The position numbers and the translations under genes were made by a program. Source: Fidelibacterota bacterium (lineage in GTDB: Bacteria > Fidelibacterota > Fidelibacteria > Fidelibacterales > Fidelibacteraceae). From it: a stretch of 38,919 bases of DNA. A model generated the notes under the pieces. The model ran no database searches. It was not told where the DNA came from and saw nothing but the letters and a program-made list of their open reading frames with translations. Below, in pieces: positions 7,796-15,907 of this stretch. Where the stretch lies: contig JASGMP010000007.1 in NCBI GenBank assembly GCA_030156395.1, positions 1-38,919 of the forward strand. The letters are read 5' to 3'. The number at the start of each line of letters is the position of its first letter. Positions within the stretch are counted from its first letter, which is position 1.

Positions 7796-8542
7796 TTACA
7801 TGGACATACCACCATCCACCACAAATGTCTGGCCGGTGATATAAGCGGCCTCTTCCGAGGCAAGAAAAACTGCCAATCCGGAAACATCCCGGGGTAATCC
7901 GAAACGTCTCATGGGAATGGAATTTAAGAAATTTTCTTTTACCTGAACGGGCAAATTTTTAGTCATATCGGTTTCTATGAAACCTGGGGCAATAGCATTG
8001 ACACGAATATTTTTTACGGCGACTTCCCGTGCCAGGGTTTTGGTTAAAGCAATCACACCGGCTTTTGAGGCACTGTAGTTCGCCTGTCCAATATTCCCAT
8101 GGAGTCCAACAACCGAACTGATATTGATCACAGACCCGCCATTTTGCGCCATCATCATCCGGATAGCCTTGCGACACATATAAAAAGTCCCGCTCAGGTT
8201 AACCTGTAATACAGCATCCCAGTCGCTGTCTTTCATGCGGACGGCCAGTTGATCCCGGGTAATTCCTGCAGCATTTACCAGACAATCCAGAGTTGAAAAA
8301 CGGGATTTTATTTCAGCAAATAAATTCTCAACCTCCGTGGGTTCAGAAATATCACACGCTATAGGAGTTACTAATCCATAAGACGATAAATTTTCCGCTG
8401 CTGCTAACAGTCTTTCGGGATTCTGACCAACAATGATGACATGAGAGCGGAATTTGAGGAAATGCTCAGCGATGGCGTAACCAATACCCCGGCTACCTCC
8501 CGAGATCAGAATATTTTTTTTATCTTTTAAATCACTCTTCAT
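7796..8542 (-). CDS. fabG: 3-oxoacyl-ACP reductase
   Basis: NADPH-dependent short-chain dehydrogenase that reduces 3-ketoacyl-ACP in fatty-acid elongation. With the ATG at 8542 (248 aa) the cofactor motif GGSRGIG is at 15-21 and NAAG at 90-93. The catalytic triad is Ser143, Tyr156 and Lys160 (NYSASK). The C-terminus ends ITGQTFVVDGGMSM, typical of FabG. The frame extends to 8566, but the extra residues lie inside fabD and the 11-bp overlap suggests coupling to it. Length and motifs are standard. Confidence 0.95.
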   Translation of the reverse strand: MKSDLKDKKNILISGGSRGIGYAIAEHFLKFRSHVIIVGQNPERLLAAAENLSSYGLVTPIACDISEPTEVENLFAEIKSRFSTLDCLVNAAGITRDQLAVRMKDSDWDAVLQVNLSGTFYMCRKAIRMMMAQNGGSVINISSVVGLHGNIGQANYSASKAGVIALTKTLAREVAVKNIRVNAIAPGFIETDMTKNLPVQVKENFLNSIPMRRFGLPRDVSGLAVFLASEEAAYITGQTFVVDGGMSM

Positions 8543-9491
8543 GTTCCAGCACCGCCAAATCCCCACACAAATCCTGAATATCCGGACACCCAGAGACTCC
8601 TTTGACTTCCACGTCCGGATTGATCCGGTGAATCAGTCCCTGAAGCACCTTACCGGGTCCGACTTCAATAAAGCGCACAAATCCGTCTGCAATCATCTGG
8701 TTAATTTGATCCACAAAAAGCACAGGTTTTACTATTTGGTCAATAAGATTTTGTCTGATTTGGTCCGGTGTGTCAGCAATCTGTCCATTCACATTGCAAT
8801 ATACGGGAATATTCGGTGAATGGAATGGAATGTCAACTATCATTTTTTCCAGTTCATCTTTCGCTGGAGCCATCAGATGGGAATGGAAGGCACCGCTGAC
8901 ATCCAGCTGAATAGCACGGGTAGCTCCCAGTTCTTTTGCAATTTTCATAGCTGTCTGGACTGCTTCCACATCACCAGAGATAACGATCTGTCCCGGCGAA
9001 TTGATATTGGCTATCTGTACCTGACCATATTCTGCTGCCCGTTGGCAGGCTTCTTCTACCTTTTCCCGTTCCAATTTTAAGATCGCCGCCATGGCACCGG
9101 GATTTTGTTCACCGGCAATTTGCATGGCATTCCCCCGGACATTCACCAAACGGAGTCCATCCTCAAAAGAAAATACACCGGCTGCGTAAAGGGCGGAATA
9201 CTCACCCAGACTATGACCAGCTGCTGCAAAATAGGGAAAATTCATTTTTTTCAGAAGTGCAAACAAGACGGACGAAACCGTATAAATCGCCGGCTGGGTA
9301 ATCCGTGTCTGGGTTAAATCAGAAAGTGGGCCATTGAAGCATTTGTTAGCTAAGTCATATCCAACAATTTCATTGGCTGTATCAAACATTTTTTTCGCCA
9401 GGGGAAAGGCCTGATAAACATCCCGCCCCATCCCTACAACTTGTGAGGCTTGACCGGGAAAAACAAGGGCGGTTTTTAATGTGGAATCCAT
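8532..9491 (-). CDS. fabD: Malonyl-CoA:ACP transacylase
   Basis: Transfers malonyl from CoA to ACP to feed fatty-acid elongation. The 319-aa protein begins with a FPGQASQ oxyanion-region motif. It carries the nucleophile Ser94 in GHSLGEYSA and His203 in SGAFHSHLM. The RBS AGAGGAG stands 6-7 nt before ATG 9491. It is the first gene after a hairpin that separates it from rpmF; plsX and fabH, often located here, are absent. Confidence 0.95.
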   Translation of the reverse strand: MDSTLKTALVFPGQASQVVGMGRDVYQAFPLAKKMFDTANEIVGYDLANKCFNGPLSDLTQTRITQPAIYTVSSVLFALLKKMNFPYFAAAGHSLGEYSALYAAGVFSFEDGLRLVNVRGNAMQIAGEQNPGAMAAILKLEREKVEEACQRAAEYGQVQIANINSPGQIVISGDVEAVQTAMKIAKELGATRAIQLDVSGAFHSHLMAPAKDELEKMIVDIPFHSPNIPVYCNVNGQIADTPDQIRQNLIDQIVKPVLFVDQINQMIADGFVRFIEVGPGKVLQGLIHRINPDVEVKGVSGCPDIQDLCGDLAVLEHEE

Positions 9492-9512
9492 GGTACATCT
9501 CCTCTGTGCAAC

Positions 9513-9544
9513 ACATAAACAGAAAAGCGGACAATCATCCGCTT
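9513..9544 (-). terminator. Possible intrinsic terminator/attenuator between rpmF and fabD
   Basis: On the minus strand AAGCGGA (9544-9538) pairs with TCCGCTT (9530-9524) around a 7-nt loop and is followed by TTTTCTGTTT. The stem is short and the T-run interrupted, so termination is probably partial. Confidence 0.4.
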
Positions 9545-9585
9545 CCTGTCTTTTATTGTTGATTTGTGGAGGAAAAAGTCATCTC

Positions 9586-9768
9586 TTAACTTTCTTTCGG
9601 TGTAATCACCGGTCTACCTTTATAATAACCACAGTTGGGACACACATGGTGGGGTAATTTTGCGTGTCCGCATTGGGGGCAGTTCTGATAGGCGGGGGCA
9701 TCCATCGTATAGTGTGTTCTTCTTTTTGCACTCCGTGCATGGGAATGTCTTCTTTTGGGATTCGCCAT
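9586..9768 (-). CDS. rpmF: 50S ribosomal protein L32
   Basis: Small 60-aa zinc-ribbon ribosomal protein. The N-terminus MANPKRRHSHARSAKRR is the L32 signature. Four cysteines at 30, 33, 43 and 46 (CPQC and CPNC) make the zinc site. Its ATG directly follows the TAG stop of the DUF177 gene with no spacer, the classic yceD-rpmF pairing. Confidence 0.97.
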   Translation of the reverse strand: MANPKRRHSHARSAKRRTHYTMDAPAYQNCPQCGHAKLPHHVCPNCGYYKGRPVITPKES

Positions 9769-10278
9769 CTAATTCTCCAAATTTTGAATTTTCATTTTTA
9801 ATGCTCTCAGTTTGTCCCACCGGGGATCCGGACGTTTTGTTTCATGGGAACAGGTTTCTCTGTTCAGATTCGCTCCGCATACGGGACACAATCCCTTGCA
9901 ATCGGGACGGCAACGTTTTTGAATAGGCAACGCCAGCAGAAGCAGATCGCGTGCAAAATCACTGAAATCGATACTCAGTGCTTTGGGGGAGATATAAATG
10001 ACTTCTCCCTCATCGGGAACTTCCGGTTCAGGGCCTTTGTCTACCACCACTTCAAAATTCTCTACAAAGTGGCGCACAAATTCATCCAGGCAGATATCAC
10101 AGATCATTCGGACATCCACTTCAAGTGTCCCCCAGGCAAAATATTTTTGCCCCAGGGAATAAATATGAATAGATGCAGAGACCCGCCCAAACTGATCTGG
10201 AAGTCCGATGGCTGCTGATCGCTCATCAAATTCAAAGAGCTTTTCCTCATCGGAAATATGTGAGAGCAATATTTCCAT
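9769..10278 (-). CDS. yceD: DUF177/YceD family protein
   Basis: Member of the DUF177 family, encoded almost universally just before rpmF; in plants and E. coli the family is linked to 23S rRNA accumulation. The 169-aa protein has a CDICLDEF motif in the middle. A C-terminal cysteine cluster CRPDCKGLCPVCG is followed by ETCSH and probably binds zinc. The neighbour arrangement supports the assignment strongly; the molecular function remains poorly known. Confidence 0.9.
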   Translation of the reverse strand: MEILLSHISDEEKLFEFDERSAAIGLPDQFGRVSASIHIYSLGQKYFAWGTLEVDVRMICDICLDEFVRHFVENFEVVVDKGPEPEVPDEGEVIYISPKALSIDFSDFARDLLLLALPIQKRCRPDCKGLCPVCGANLNRETCSHETKRPDPRWDKLRALKMKIQNLEN

Positions 10279-10292
10279 AAGCTGGGTAAATT

Positions 10293-10316
10293 ATTATATC
10301 CTCGAATAAGAGTCAA
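10293..10316 (-). promoter_or_regulatory. Candidate promoter elements upstream of yceD-rpmF
   Basis: Reading the minus strand, TTGACT (10316-10311) and TATAAT (10298-10293) occur in the 71-bp gap ahead of the DUF177 gene. They are only 12 bp apart instead of about 17, so they may not act as one promoter. TATAAT with a weak -35 remains possible. Confidence 0.3.
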
Positions 10317-10349
10317 GACGGAAAGCAAATCTTACACAACACAATGGTT

Positions 10350-11129
10350 TTAGTAATCTTTGCGCATATAATCGATCCAGGTATCCTGTCCGGTCTTTTC
10401 CTTAATCTGTTCAGCCACTTTACGCGCATCCGCCCGGTTTGTAAAATTCCCGACACGAACCCGGTACCATACCTTATCTGTATGACTCAAGTAAGCATTT
10501 TGGATATAAGCATCAAATCCGGCATCCTGGAGGTCTTTCATGGCTTTCTGGGCTGTTTTGTAGCTGGTCCAGCTGGATACCTGTATGGTGTACCGGCTTT
10601 TATCACTGGGGATTCTATTGGCTGCTTCCTGAGCAGAAACATCCGGATCCGGTTTGCTCACCGGTGGTTTAAAAGATTTTTTCTGTTCAGTCGTCGGTTC
10701 TGGTGCCGGTTCCCAGGTTTCCTCTTCGCTTATTTCAGCAGGTTTTTCGGGTTCAACCGGTTCTTCTTCCACCACTTCAGGGGCTTCCCCTTCCACCTCT
10801 TCGGCCAGTGTGACTTCATAGATGAAACTTTCATCCGTCTCTTTGCCGGTTTCATCAATCATCACAACGATCACTTCATAGGTTCCCGGCACATCCGGAA
10901 CGAAGGTTACCGCTTCCGCGTAGTCCGACGGCTCAAAATCACGGGGATCCAACCGGGATTCAGCCGGCTTTTTCTTAAATGCCCATTGGAACTGGGTCAC
11001 GTTTTCTGTGTCTTCCTGAATGGTGACATCAATAGGTTCACCTACCGTACCATGATATTTCTTGGCACATGCGGAAAAAATCAGTAAAACGCCTAAAAAC
11101 AGAACTATAGCAAAAAGGACCTTTTTCAT
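10350..11129 (-). CDS. SPOR-domain lipoprotein
   Basis: Predicted lipoprotein: a hydrophobic signal peptide ends in a lipobox with Cys21 (LLIFSAC). Residues of about 30-115 look like an Ig/PKD-like beta domain (FVPDVPGTYEVIVVMIDETG). A Pro/Glu-rich linker covers about 118-175. A C-terminal SPOR domain runs from YTIQVSSW to about WIDYM and binds denuded septal peptidoglycan in known relatives. Likely periplasmic and tethered to a membrane, with a role at the division site or cell wall (inference). It is preceded by AGGAGG 6-7 nt before the ATG. It lies between ndk and yceD. Confidence 0.85.
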   Translation of the reverse strand: MKKVLFAIVLFLGVLLIFSACAKKYHGTVGEPIDVTIQEDTENVTQFQWAFKKKPAESRLDPRDFEPSDYAEAVTFVPDVPGTYEVIVVMIDETGKETDESFIYEVTLAEEVEGEAPEVVEEEPVEPEKPAEISEEETWEPAPEPTTEQKKSFKPPVSKPDPDVSAQEAANRIPSDKSRYTIQVSSWTSYKTAQKAMKDLQDAGFDAYIQNAYLSHTDKVWYRVRVGNFTNRADARKVAEQIKEKTGQDTWIDYMRKDY

Positions 11130-11158
11130 AATAACCTCCTGTTACATTATGAATACTA

Positions 11159-11572
11159 TTAAATAAGGTCAATATTTGCAAAGAAAAAAGCAATTTCTTT
11201 TTTTGCATTTTCAGGAGAATCAGAACCGTGTACGGCGTTTCGCCGGTTGTCTTCCCCATATGTGTGGCGGATGGTCCCCTCTTCCGCTTCCCGGGCATCC
11301 GTTTCACCAATAATGGCTCTGAAAGCGTCTACAGCATCTTCTTTTTCCAACACAAGGGCCACGGAAGGACCGCTTGTCATGAATTCAATCAAAGGCTTAA
11401 AAAAGGGTTTGTGTTCATGCTCCTTATAGAAACTCTTCGCCTGATCTTCCGTCAGATGCACCTTTCGGATACCGTGAATCACAAATCCGGCCTGGATACA
11501 TTCATCCATGATTTTTCCGGTATACCCTTTTGAAACGGCATCTGGTTTGATAATACAGAGTGTATAACCCAT
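11159..11572 (-). CDS. ndk: Nucleoside diphosphate kinase
   Basis: Transfers phosphate between nucleoside tri- and diphosphates through a phosphohistidine. The 137-aa protein starts MGYTLCIIKPDAV. It carries His115 in the active-site motif NAVHGSDS, and the GTIR loop is kept. It begins one base after the sucD stop, so translation is coupled. Pairing with succinyl-CoA synthetase makes biochemical sense, since Ndk equilibrates the NTP made by SucCD. Confidence 0.96.
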   Translation of the reverse strand: MGYTLCIIKPDAVSKGYTGKIMDECIQAGFVIHGIRKVHLTEDQAKSFYKEHEHKPFFKPLIEFMTSGPSVALVLEKEDAVDAFRAIIGETDAREAEEGTIRHTYGEDNRRNAVHGSDSPENAKKEIAFFFANIDLI

Positions 11573-11573
11573 G

Positions 11574-12452
11574 TTACTTCCTTTCCTTTATCAGATCATG
11601 GAGTGTTTTACCCATGAGAGCTGGATTTTCAATAACGCGGATTCCCGCTTTCTGAAGTTGCTTCATTTTGTCCGAAGCCTTGCCTTTTCCACCGCTGATA
11701 ATGGCACCGGCATGACCCATCCGTTTTCCAGGCGGAGCCGTTTGACCGGCAATAAAGGCCGCCAGAGGTTTACTAAAATGTCCCTTGGCCCACGCTGCCG
11801 CCTCTTCTTCCGCTGTTCCACCGATTTCTCCGATCAGAAGGACGGCCTCGGTTTGATCGTCCTCTTCAAAAAGCTGTAAAAGATCAATATACCGGGAACC
11901 AATGATCGGATCCCCTCCAATCCCAACAGCTGTGGATTGCCCAAAGCCTTCCTCTACAACCTGGGCAACAGCTTCATAAGTCAAGGTTCCCGAGCGGCTA
12001 AGAATACCTATACTCCCTTCCTGATGAATAAATCCTGGCATGATACCCGCCTTGGATTTCCCCGGGGAAATCACACCCGGACTGTTGGGACCAATGAGTT
12101 TGGCGGACGTATCCTTTAAAAAACTTTTTACCTTTATCATATCCTGGACAGGAATCCCCTCTGTCACGCAGATAATCCAGTCCACCCCTGCTGCTGCCGC
12201 TTCCATGATTCCATCTGCAGCAAAGGGTGGCGGGACAAAAAGTATGGATATATTGGCTCCCGTTTTTTTCACGGCGTCATGAACAGTATTGAAAACAGGG
12301 ACACCCTGCTCAGTATTTCCGCCTTTTCCCGGTGTCACACCGGCCACAACCTTTGTCCCATATTCCAGCATCTGTGCCGTATGAAACTGACCCTCTTTAC
12401 CGGTAATTCCCTGGACAACAATCCGGGAGGATGAATTCAATATAATACTCAT
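11574..12452 (-). CDS. sucD: Succinyl-CoA synthetase alpha subunit
   Basis: Alpha subunit of succinyl-CoA ligase, carrying the CoA-binding Rossmann domain and the phosphohistidine. Seen: [13 protein letters not shown] near residue 13, GVTPGKGG, and His247 in [12 protein letters not shown], matching the E. coli active site. The 292-aa length is normal. ATG overlaps the sucC stop by 4 bp. Confidence 0.96.
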   Translation of the reverse strand: MSIILNSSSRIVVQGITGKEGQFHTAQMLEYGTKVVAGVTPGKGGNTEQGVPVFNTVHDAVKKTGANISILFVPPPFAADGIMEAAAAGVDWIICVTEGIPVQDMIKVKSFLKDTSAKLIGPNSPGVISPGKSKAGIMPGFIHQEGSIGILSRSGTLTYEAVAQVVEEGFGQSTAVGIGGDPIIGSRYIDLLQLFEEDDQTEAVLLIGEIGGTAEEEAAAWAKGHFSKPLAAFIAGQTAPPGKRMGHAGAIISGGKGKASDKMKQLQKAGIRVIENPALMGKTLHDLIKERK

Positions 12453-13627
12453 GCCTTACCTCCTCTTTCCAGGGCTGCCCGAACCACTTTTTGGGCTGCA
12501 TCCGCCAGGGTATCTGCCACAATAAATGAGAGAGGACTCTCCCTGAGTAATGTAGCTGCTTCTTCAGAGTTGGTTCCCTTGAGCCGCACTACCACCGGAA
12601 TGTGCACATCCACTGTATTCAGAGCTTCGATAATCCCCCGGGCCACCCTGTCACAGCGGACAATTCCGCCAAAAATATTGATAAGGATTGCCTTGACATC
12701 CGGATCGGAAACGATAATCTGAAACCCCTTGGCTACGGTTTCGGCGCTGGCTCCCCCACCGATATCCAGAAAATTTGCCGGACTCCCCCCGTAGTACTTA
12801 ATAATGTCCATGGTGGCCATGGCCAAACCGGCTCCATTCACCATGCAACCCACATTTCCCGTCAAAGGGATATAACTTAAACCGGCTTCTTCAGCAATAC
12901 GTTCACCCTCTTCCAAATCAGATGTATCTTTATAAATCCCCAATTCCGGATGTCTGTATAAAGCATTTTCATCAAAATTTATTTTTGCATCCAGGGCAAT
13001 GAGAAAAGATTCATCGGTTAACACCAGGGGATTGATTTCCACCAGGGAAGCATCCAGCTCTGTATAGAGCCGAATCAGGTTTTCAAAAATGCGTCCCGCC
13101 ATGTCCCCTTCCTGCCGGGAGAGTTCCAGAGCATTCGTAAGCCGGCGTTTCTGAAAGGGCAGCAATCCTGTGGCTGGATGAATAGGTTCGATGTGGATTT
13201 TTTCCGGTGATTCCTGTGCGACCTTCTCGATATCCATCCCTCCTTCTGTGGAAACCATGAGGATATTTTTCCCTGCAGACCGGTTCGTAATCATGCTGAC
13301 ATAAAATTCTTTCCGGATTTGTATCCCCTCTTCCACAAGCACGGTTTGAATTCTTTTTCCTGCACCACCTGTCTGATGTGTGATGATGCTTTTTCCCAGC
13401 AGATTTCGGCTTGTATCGGCAACCTCATCTGCTGAATGGACAATTTTCACACCACCAGCCTGACCACGCCCACCCGCATGAACCTGCGCCTTGACGACAA
13501 GGGTGTTCGTCCCCAGCCATTCAGCCACAGATCGGGCTTTTTCAACTGTTTTGGCAATATCCCCCCGGGGGACAGGGATATGATATTTTTGAAAAAGTTC
13601 TTTAGCTTGGTATTCATGAATCTTCAT
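12449..13627 (-). CDS. sucC: Succinyl-CoA synthetase beta subunit
   Basis: ATP-grasp beta subunit that binds the nucleotide and succinate. The 392-aa protein starts [12 protein letters not shown], the usual N-terminus. It has the [15 protein letters not shown] nucleotide loop, the EINPL motif and the GGIVRCD loop near the C-terminus. Preceded by GAGGAG before ATG 13627. It forms a four-base overlap with sucD and stands 11 bp downstream of carbamate kinase, so it is probably co-transcribed with it. Confidence 0.96.
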   Translation of the reverse strand: MKIHEYQAKELFQKYHIPVPRGDIAKTVEKARSVAEWLGTNTLVVKAQVHAGGRGQAGGVKIVHSADEVADTSRNLLGKSIITHQTGGAGKRIQTVLVEEGIQIRKEFYVSMITNRSAGKNILMVSTEGGMDIEKVAQESPEKIHIEPIHPATGLLPFQKRRLTNALELSRQEGDMAGRIFENLIRLYTELDASLVEINPLVLTDESFLIALDAKINFDENALYRHPELGIYKDTSDLEEGERIAEEAGLSYIPLTGNVGCMVNGAGLAMATMDIIKYYGGSPANFLDIGGGASAETVAKGFQIIVSDPDVKAILINIFGGIVRCDRVARGIIEALNTVDVHIPVVVRLKGTNSEEAATLLRESPLSFIVADTLADAAQKVVRAALERGGKA

Positions 13628-13638
13628 ATATTCTCCTC

Positions 13639-14589
13639 TCAGTCAGGGATAATACGGGTTCCGGTTAGACCATGCAAGGCATCATCAATCCGGTCCAGAG
13701 ATGTGATGGTCACCGACTTTCCACCCCGCTCCAAAAAGTGTATCGCCCCATGGATTTTAGGCCCCATGGATCCGGGAGGAAAATGTCCTTCCTCATCAAA
13801 AATCCTGGCTTCAGAAAGGGTAATCTGTGAAAGATAGGTTTCCTGAGGCGTTCCAAAATGGAGAGCAACCTGATCCACACCTGTGAGTATAAACAGTTCG
13901 TCGGCTTTGATTTCGTCAGCCAGGACTGCACTGGCCAGGTCTTTATCAATCACGGCGTCAAAACCTTCCAGATGTCCCTTTTCGTCATAATAGACGGGAA
14001 TTCCTCCACCTCCGGCAGCGATCACGATAGCTCCGCCGTCAATCAGATGACGGATCAGACGGGAATTGATGACCTTGACCGGCTTGGGTGACGGCACCAC
14101 ACGACGCCAACCTTTTCCATCCACATAGCGGACTTTCCAACCGTGTTTCTTTATCAAAGGCTGAATATCTTTCTCAGTAAAAAATTGTCCGATAAATTTG
14201 GTGGGATTTGTGCAAGCCGGGTCATTTTTATCGATAAGAACCTGCGTGATGACGGTGACAACTTCCTTATTCATACCGGCATCGTAAAGCTTATTTTGCA
14301 GGGATTGTTCAATCATATAGCCGATACTTCCCTGCGTGTCGGCCACAAGCACCCCCAGAGGGGTTTCCGGAACAATGCCCCTGGCCAGTTCCACACGCTG
14401 CAGAGCATTCCCCACCTGTGGACCGTTTCCATGGGAAATGACCAACCGGTACCCGTTCCGGATAAAGGTCAGCATTAAATCCATGGATTTCCGGGTATTA
14501 GCAAACTCCTCATGAATATTGCTTTTACCCCCGGGGGATATAGCATTTCCCCCGAGGGCAATAACTGCTGTTTTACCGGATCGCCTCAA
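13639..14589 (-). CDS. arcC: Carbamate kinase
   Basis: Amino-acid-kinase-fold enzyme interconverting carbamoyl phosphate plus ADP with ATP, carbamate and hence ammonia and CO2. The 316-aa protein has ALGGNAI near residue 12 and SHGNGPQVGN near 53. It also has the VVPSPKP segment, AAGGGGIPV and the PGSMGPKIHGAI motif near the end. No arginine deiminase, ornithine carbamoyltransferase or allantoin gene is nearby. Instead its start overlaps the stop of a cyclic-2,3-DPG-synthetase-like gene by 4 bp. The source of carbamoyl phosphate is unknown here. Confidence 0.94.
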   Translation of the reverse strand: MRRSGKTAVIALGGNAISPGGKSNIHEEFANTRKSMDLMLTFIRNGYRLVISHGNGPQVGNALQRVELARGIVPETPLGVLVADTQGSIGYMIEQSLQNKLYDAGMNKEVVTVITQVLIDKNDPACTNPTKFIGQFFTEKDIQPLIKKHGWKVRYVDGKGWRRVVPSPKPVKVINSRLIRHLIDGGAIVIAAGGGGIPVYYDEKGHLEGFDAVIDKDLASAVLADEIKADELFILTGVDQVALHFGTPQETYLSQITLSEARIFDEEGHFPPGSMGPKIHGAIHFLERGGKSVTITSLDRIDDALHGLTGTRIIPD

Positions 14590-15905
14590 CGGATAAAATC
14601 CCTGAGTAGATCTTTCAATGTCGGTTCACCGATTTCCTGGAGTTCATAAGTAACCCGAACAGACGGTTGTTTGATTTTGATGACCCGGCGCAAATCAATT
14701 GGAGTCCCGATTATTACCACATCACACTCTGTTTTGGCAATGGTTTTTTCCAGATCCTTCATCTGCTGTTCACCATAGCCCATGGCCGGAAGAAGAATAC
14801 CAATATCCGGATATTTTTCAAAAGTTTTGGTGATGCTTCCCACGGTAAAAGGACGTGGATCCACCGCTTCAGAAGCTCCATACTTTTCCGCTGCCACCAT
14901 GCCGGCACCGTACTGCATTTCACCATGGGTCAGGGTTGGACCATCTTCCACAACCAGCGCCCGTTTCCCTTTAATAAGATCGCTGTTTTCCACAAAAATG
15001 GGGGAAGCTGCATCCACGATACGAGCATGTGGATTGATCTCGCGAACGGTTTGACGGACCGTTTCCACATCTTCCGGATTGGCGGTTTCAATTTTATTGA
15101 TCACCACAATGTCCGCCAACCGGAGGTTTGTTTCTCCCGGATAGTAAGTGGTTTCATGTCCCGGTCTGTGGGGATCCACAACTGTAATCGTCAAATCGGC
15201 TTTATAAAAAGAGGTGTCATTGTTTCCACCGTCCCAGAGGATTACATCCGCTTCTTTTTCCGCTTCTCTCAGGATCTTTTCATAATCCACACCGGCATAA
15301 ATCACACTGCCCATAGCAATATGGGGCTCATACTCCTCCATCTCTTCAATGGTACAATCATACCGTTTAAGATCCTCCAGTTCCGCAAAACGCTGAACGG
15401 ACTGTTTCACCAGATCCCCATAAGGCATGGGATGACGGATTGAAACTACTTTTTTTCCCATCTCCTGCAGGGCTTTAATGACCCGCCGTGTCGTCTGGGA
15501 TTTGCCACAGCCGGTCCGAATGGCTGTGATGGCAATCACCGGTTTTGAGGATTTAACCATGGTTTTATTACCACCCAGGAGGATAAAATCCGCTCCTGCT
15601 GCATTCACCCGGGATGCTTTGTGCATAACATTCTCATGGGATATATCACTATATGCAAAATTTACAATATCAATTTTATGTTTATGAATCAAATCCACCA
15701 GATCGGCTTCATTATAAATGGGAATCCCATCAGGATACAGGTGACCTGCCAGTTCTGCGGGATATTTTCTTCCATCGATATCAGGAATCTGGGTCGCTGT
15801 AAAGGCCACCACTTCATAGTCCTTATTATCCCGGTAATAGGTGTTGAAATTGTGAAAATCCCTTCCGGCTGCACCCATAATCAGAACTCTTTTTCGTTGT
15901 TTCAT
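14586..15905 (-). CDS. Cyclic 2,3-diphosphoglycerate synthetase-like P-loop protein
   Basis: Resembles the family of archaeal cyclic 2,3-diphosphoglycerate synthetase, which closes a phosphoanhydride ring on 2,3-DPG using ATP; bacterial members are uncharacterised. The 439-aa protein starts with a Rossmann-like segment (VLIMGAAGRDFHNFN, residues 7-21). It then has a P-loop variant RTGCGKSQT at 130-138, DGGNNDTSF, and VINKIE, which resembles an NKxD-type base-recognition loop. The stop overlaps carbamate kinase by 4 bp and the start follows lon by 2 bp, so the three are one transcript. Bacteria are not known for cyclic DPG, so the real substrate may differ. Assignment to family is good, function unsure. 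Confidence 0.75.
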   Translation of the reverse strand: MKQRKRVLIMGAAGRDFHNFNTYYRDNKDYEVVAFTATQIPDIDGRKYPAELAGHLYPDGIPIYNEADLVDLIHKHKIDIVNFAYSDISHENVMHKASRVNAAGADFILLGGNKTMVKSSKPVIAITAIRTGCGKSQTTRRVIKALQEMGKKVVSIRHPMPYGDLVKQSVQRFAELEDLKRYDCTIEEMEEYEPHIAMGSVIYAGVDYEKILREAEKEADVILWDGGNNDTSFYKADLTITVVDPHRPGHETTYYPGETNLRLADIVVINKIETANPEDVETVRQTVREINPHARIVDAASPIFVENSDLIKGKRALVVEDGPTLTHGEMQYGAGMVAAEKYGASEAVDPRPFTVGSITKTFEKYPDIGILLPAMGYGEQQMKDLEKTIAKTECDVVIIGTPIDLRRVIKIKQPSVRVTYELQEIGEPTLKDLLRDFIR

Positions 15906-15907
15906 GC

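Noticed and set aside
10344-11087. Long plus-strand reading frame opposite the SPOR lipoprotein
   Set aside because: It is a shadow of the lipoprotein: rich in Phe, His and Arg, with no ribosome binding site or family features, while the minus strand has a signal peptide and SPOR domain.
14667-15443. Long plus-strand reading frame opposite the cDPGS-like gene
   Set aside because: Mirror frame of a conserved coding region, with implausible Phe/His/Ile composition and no start signals.
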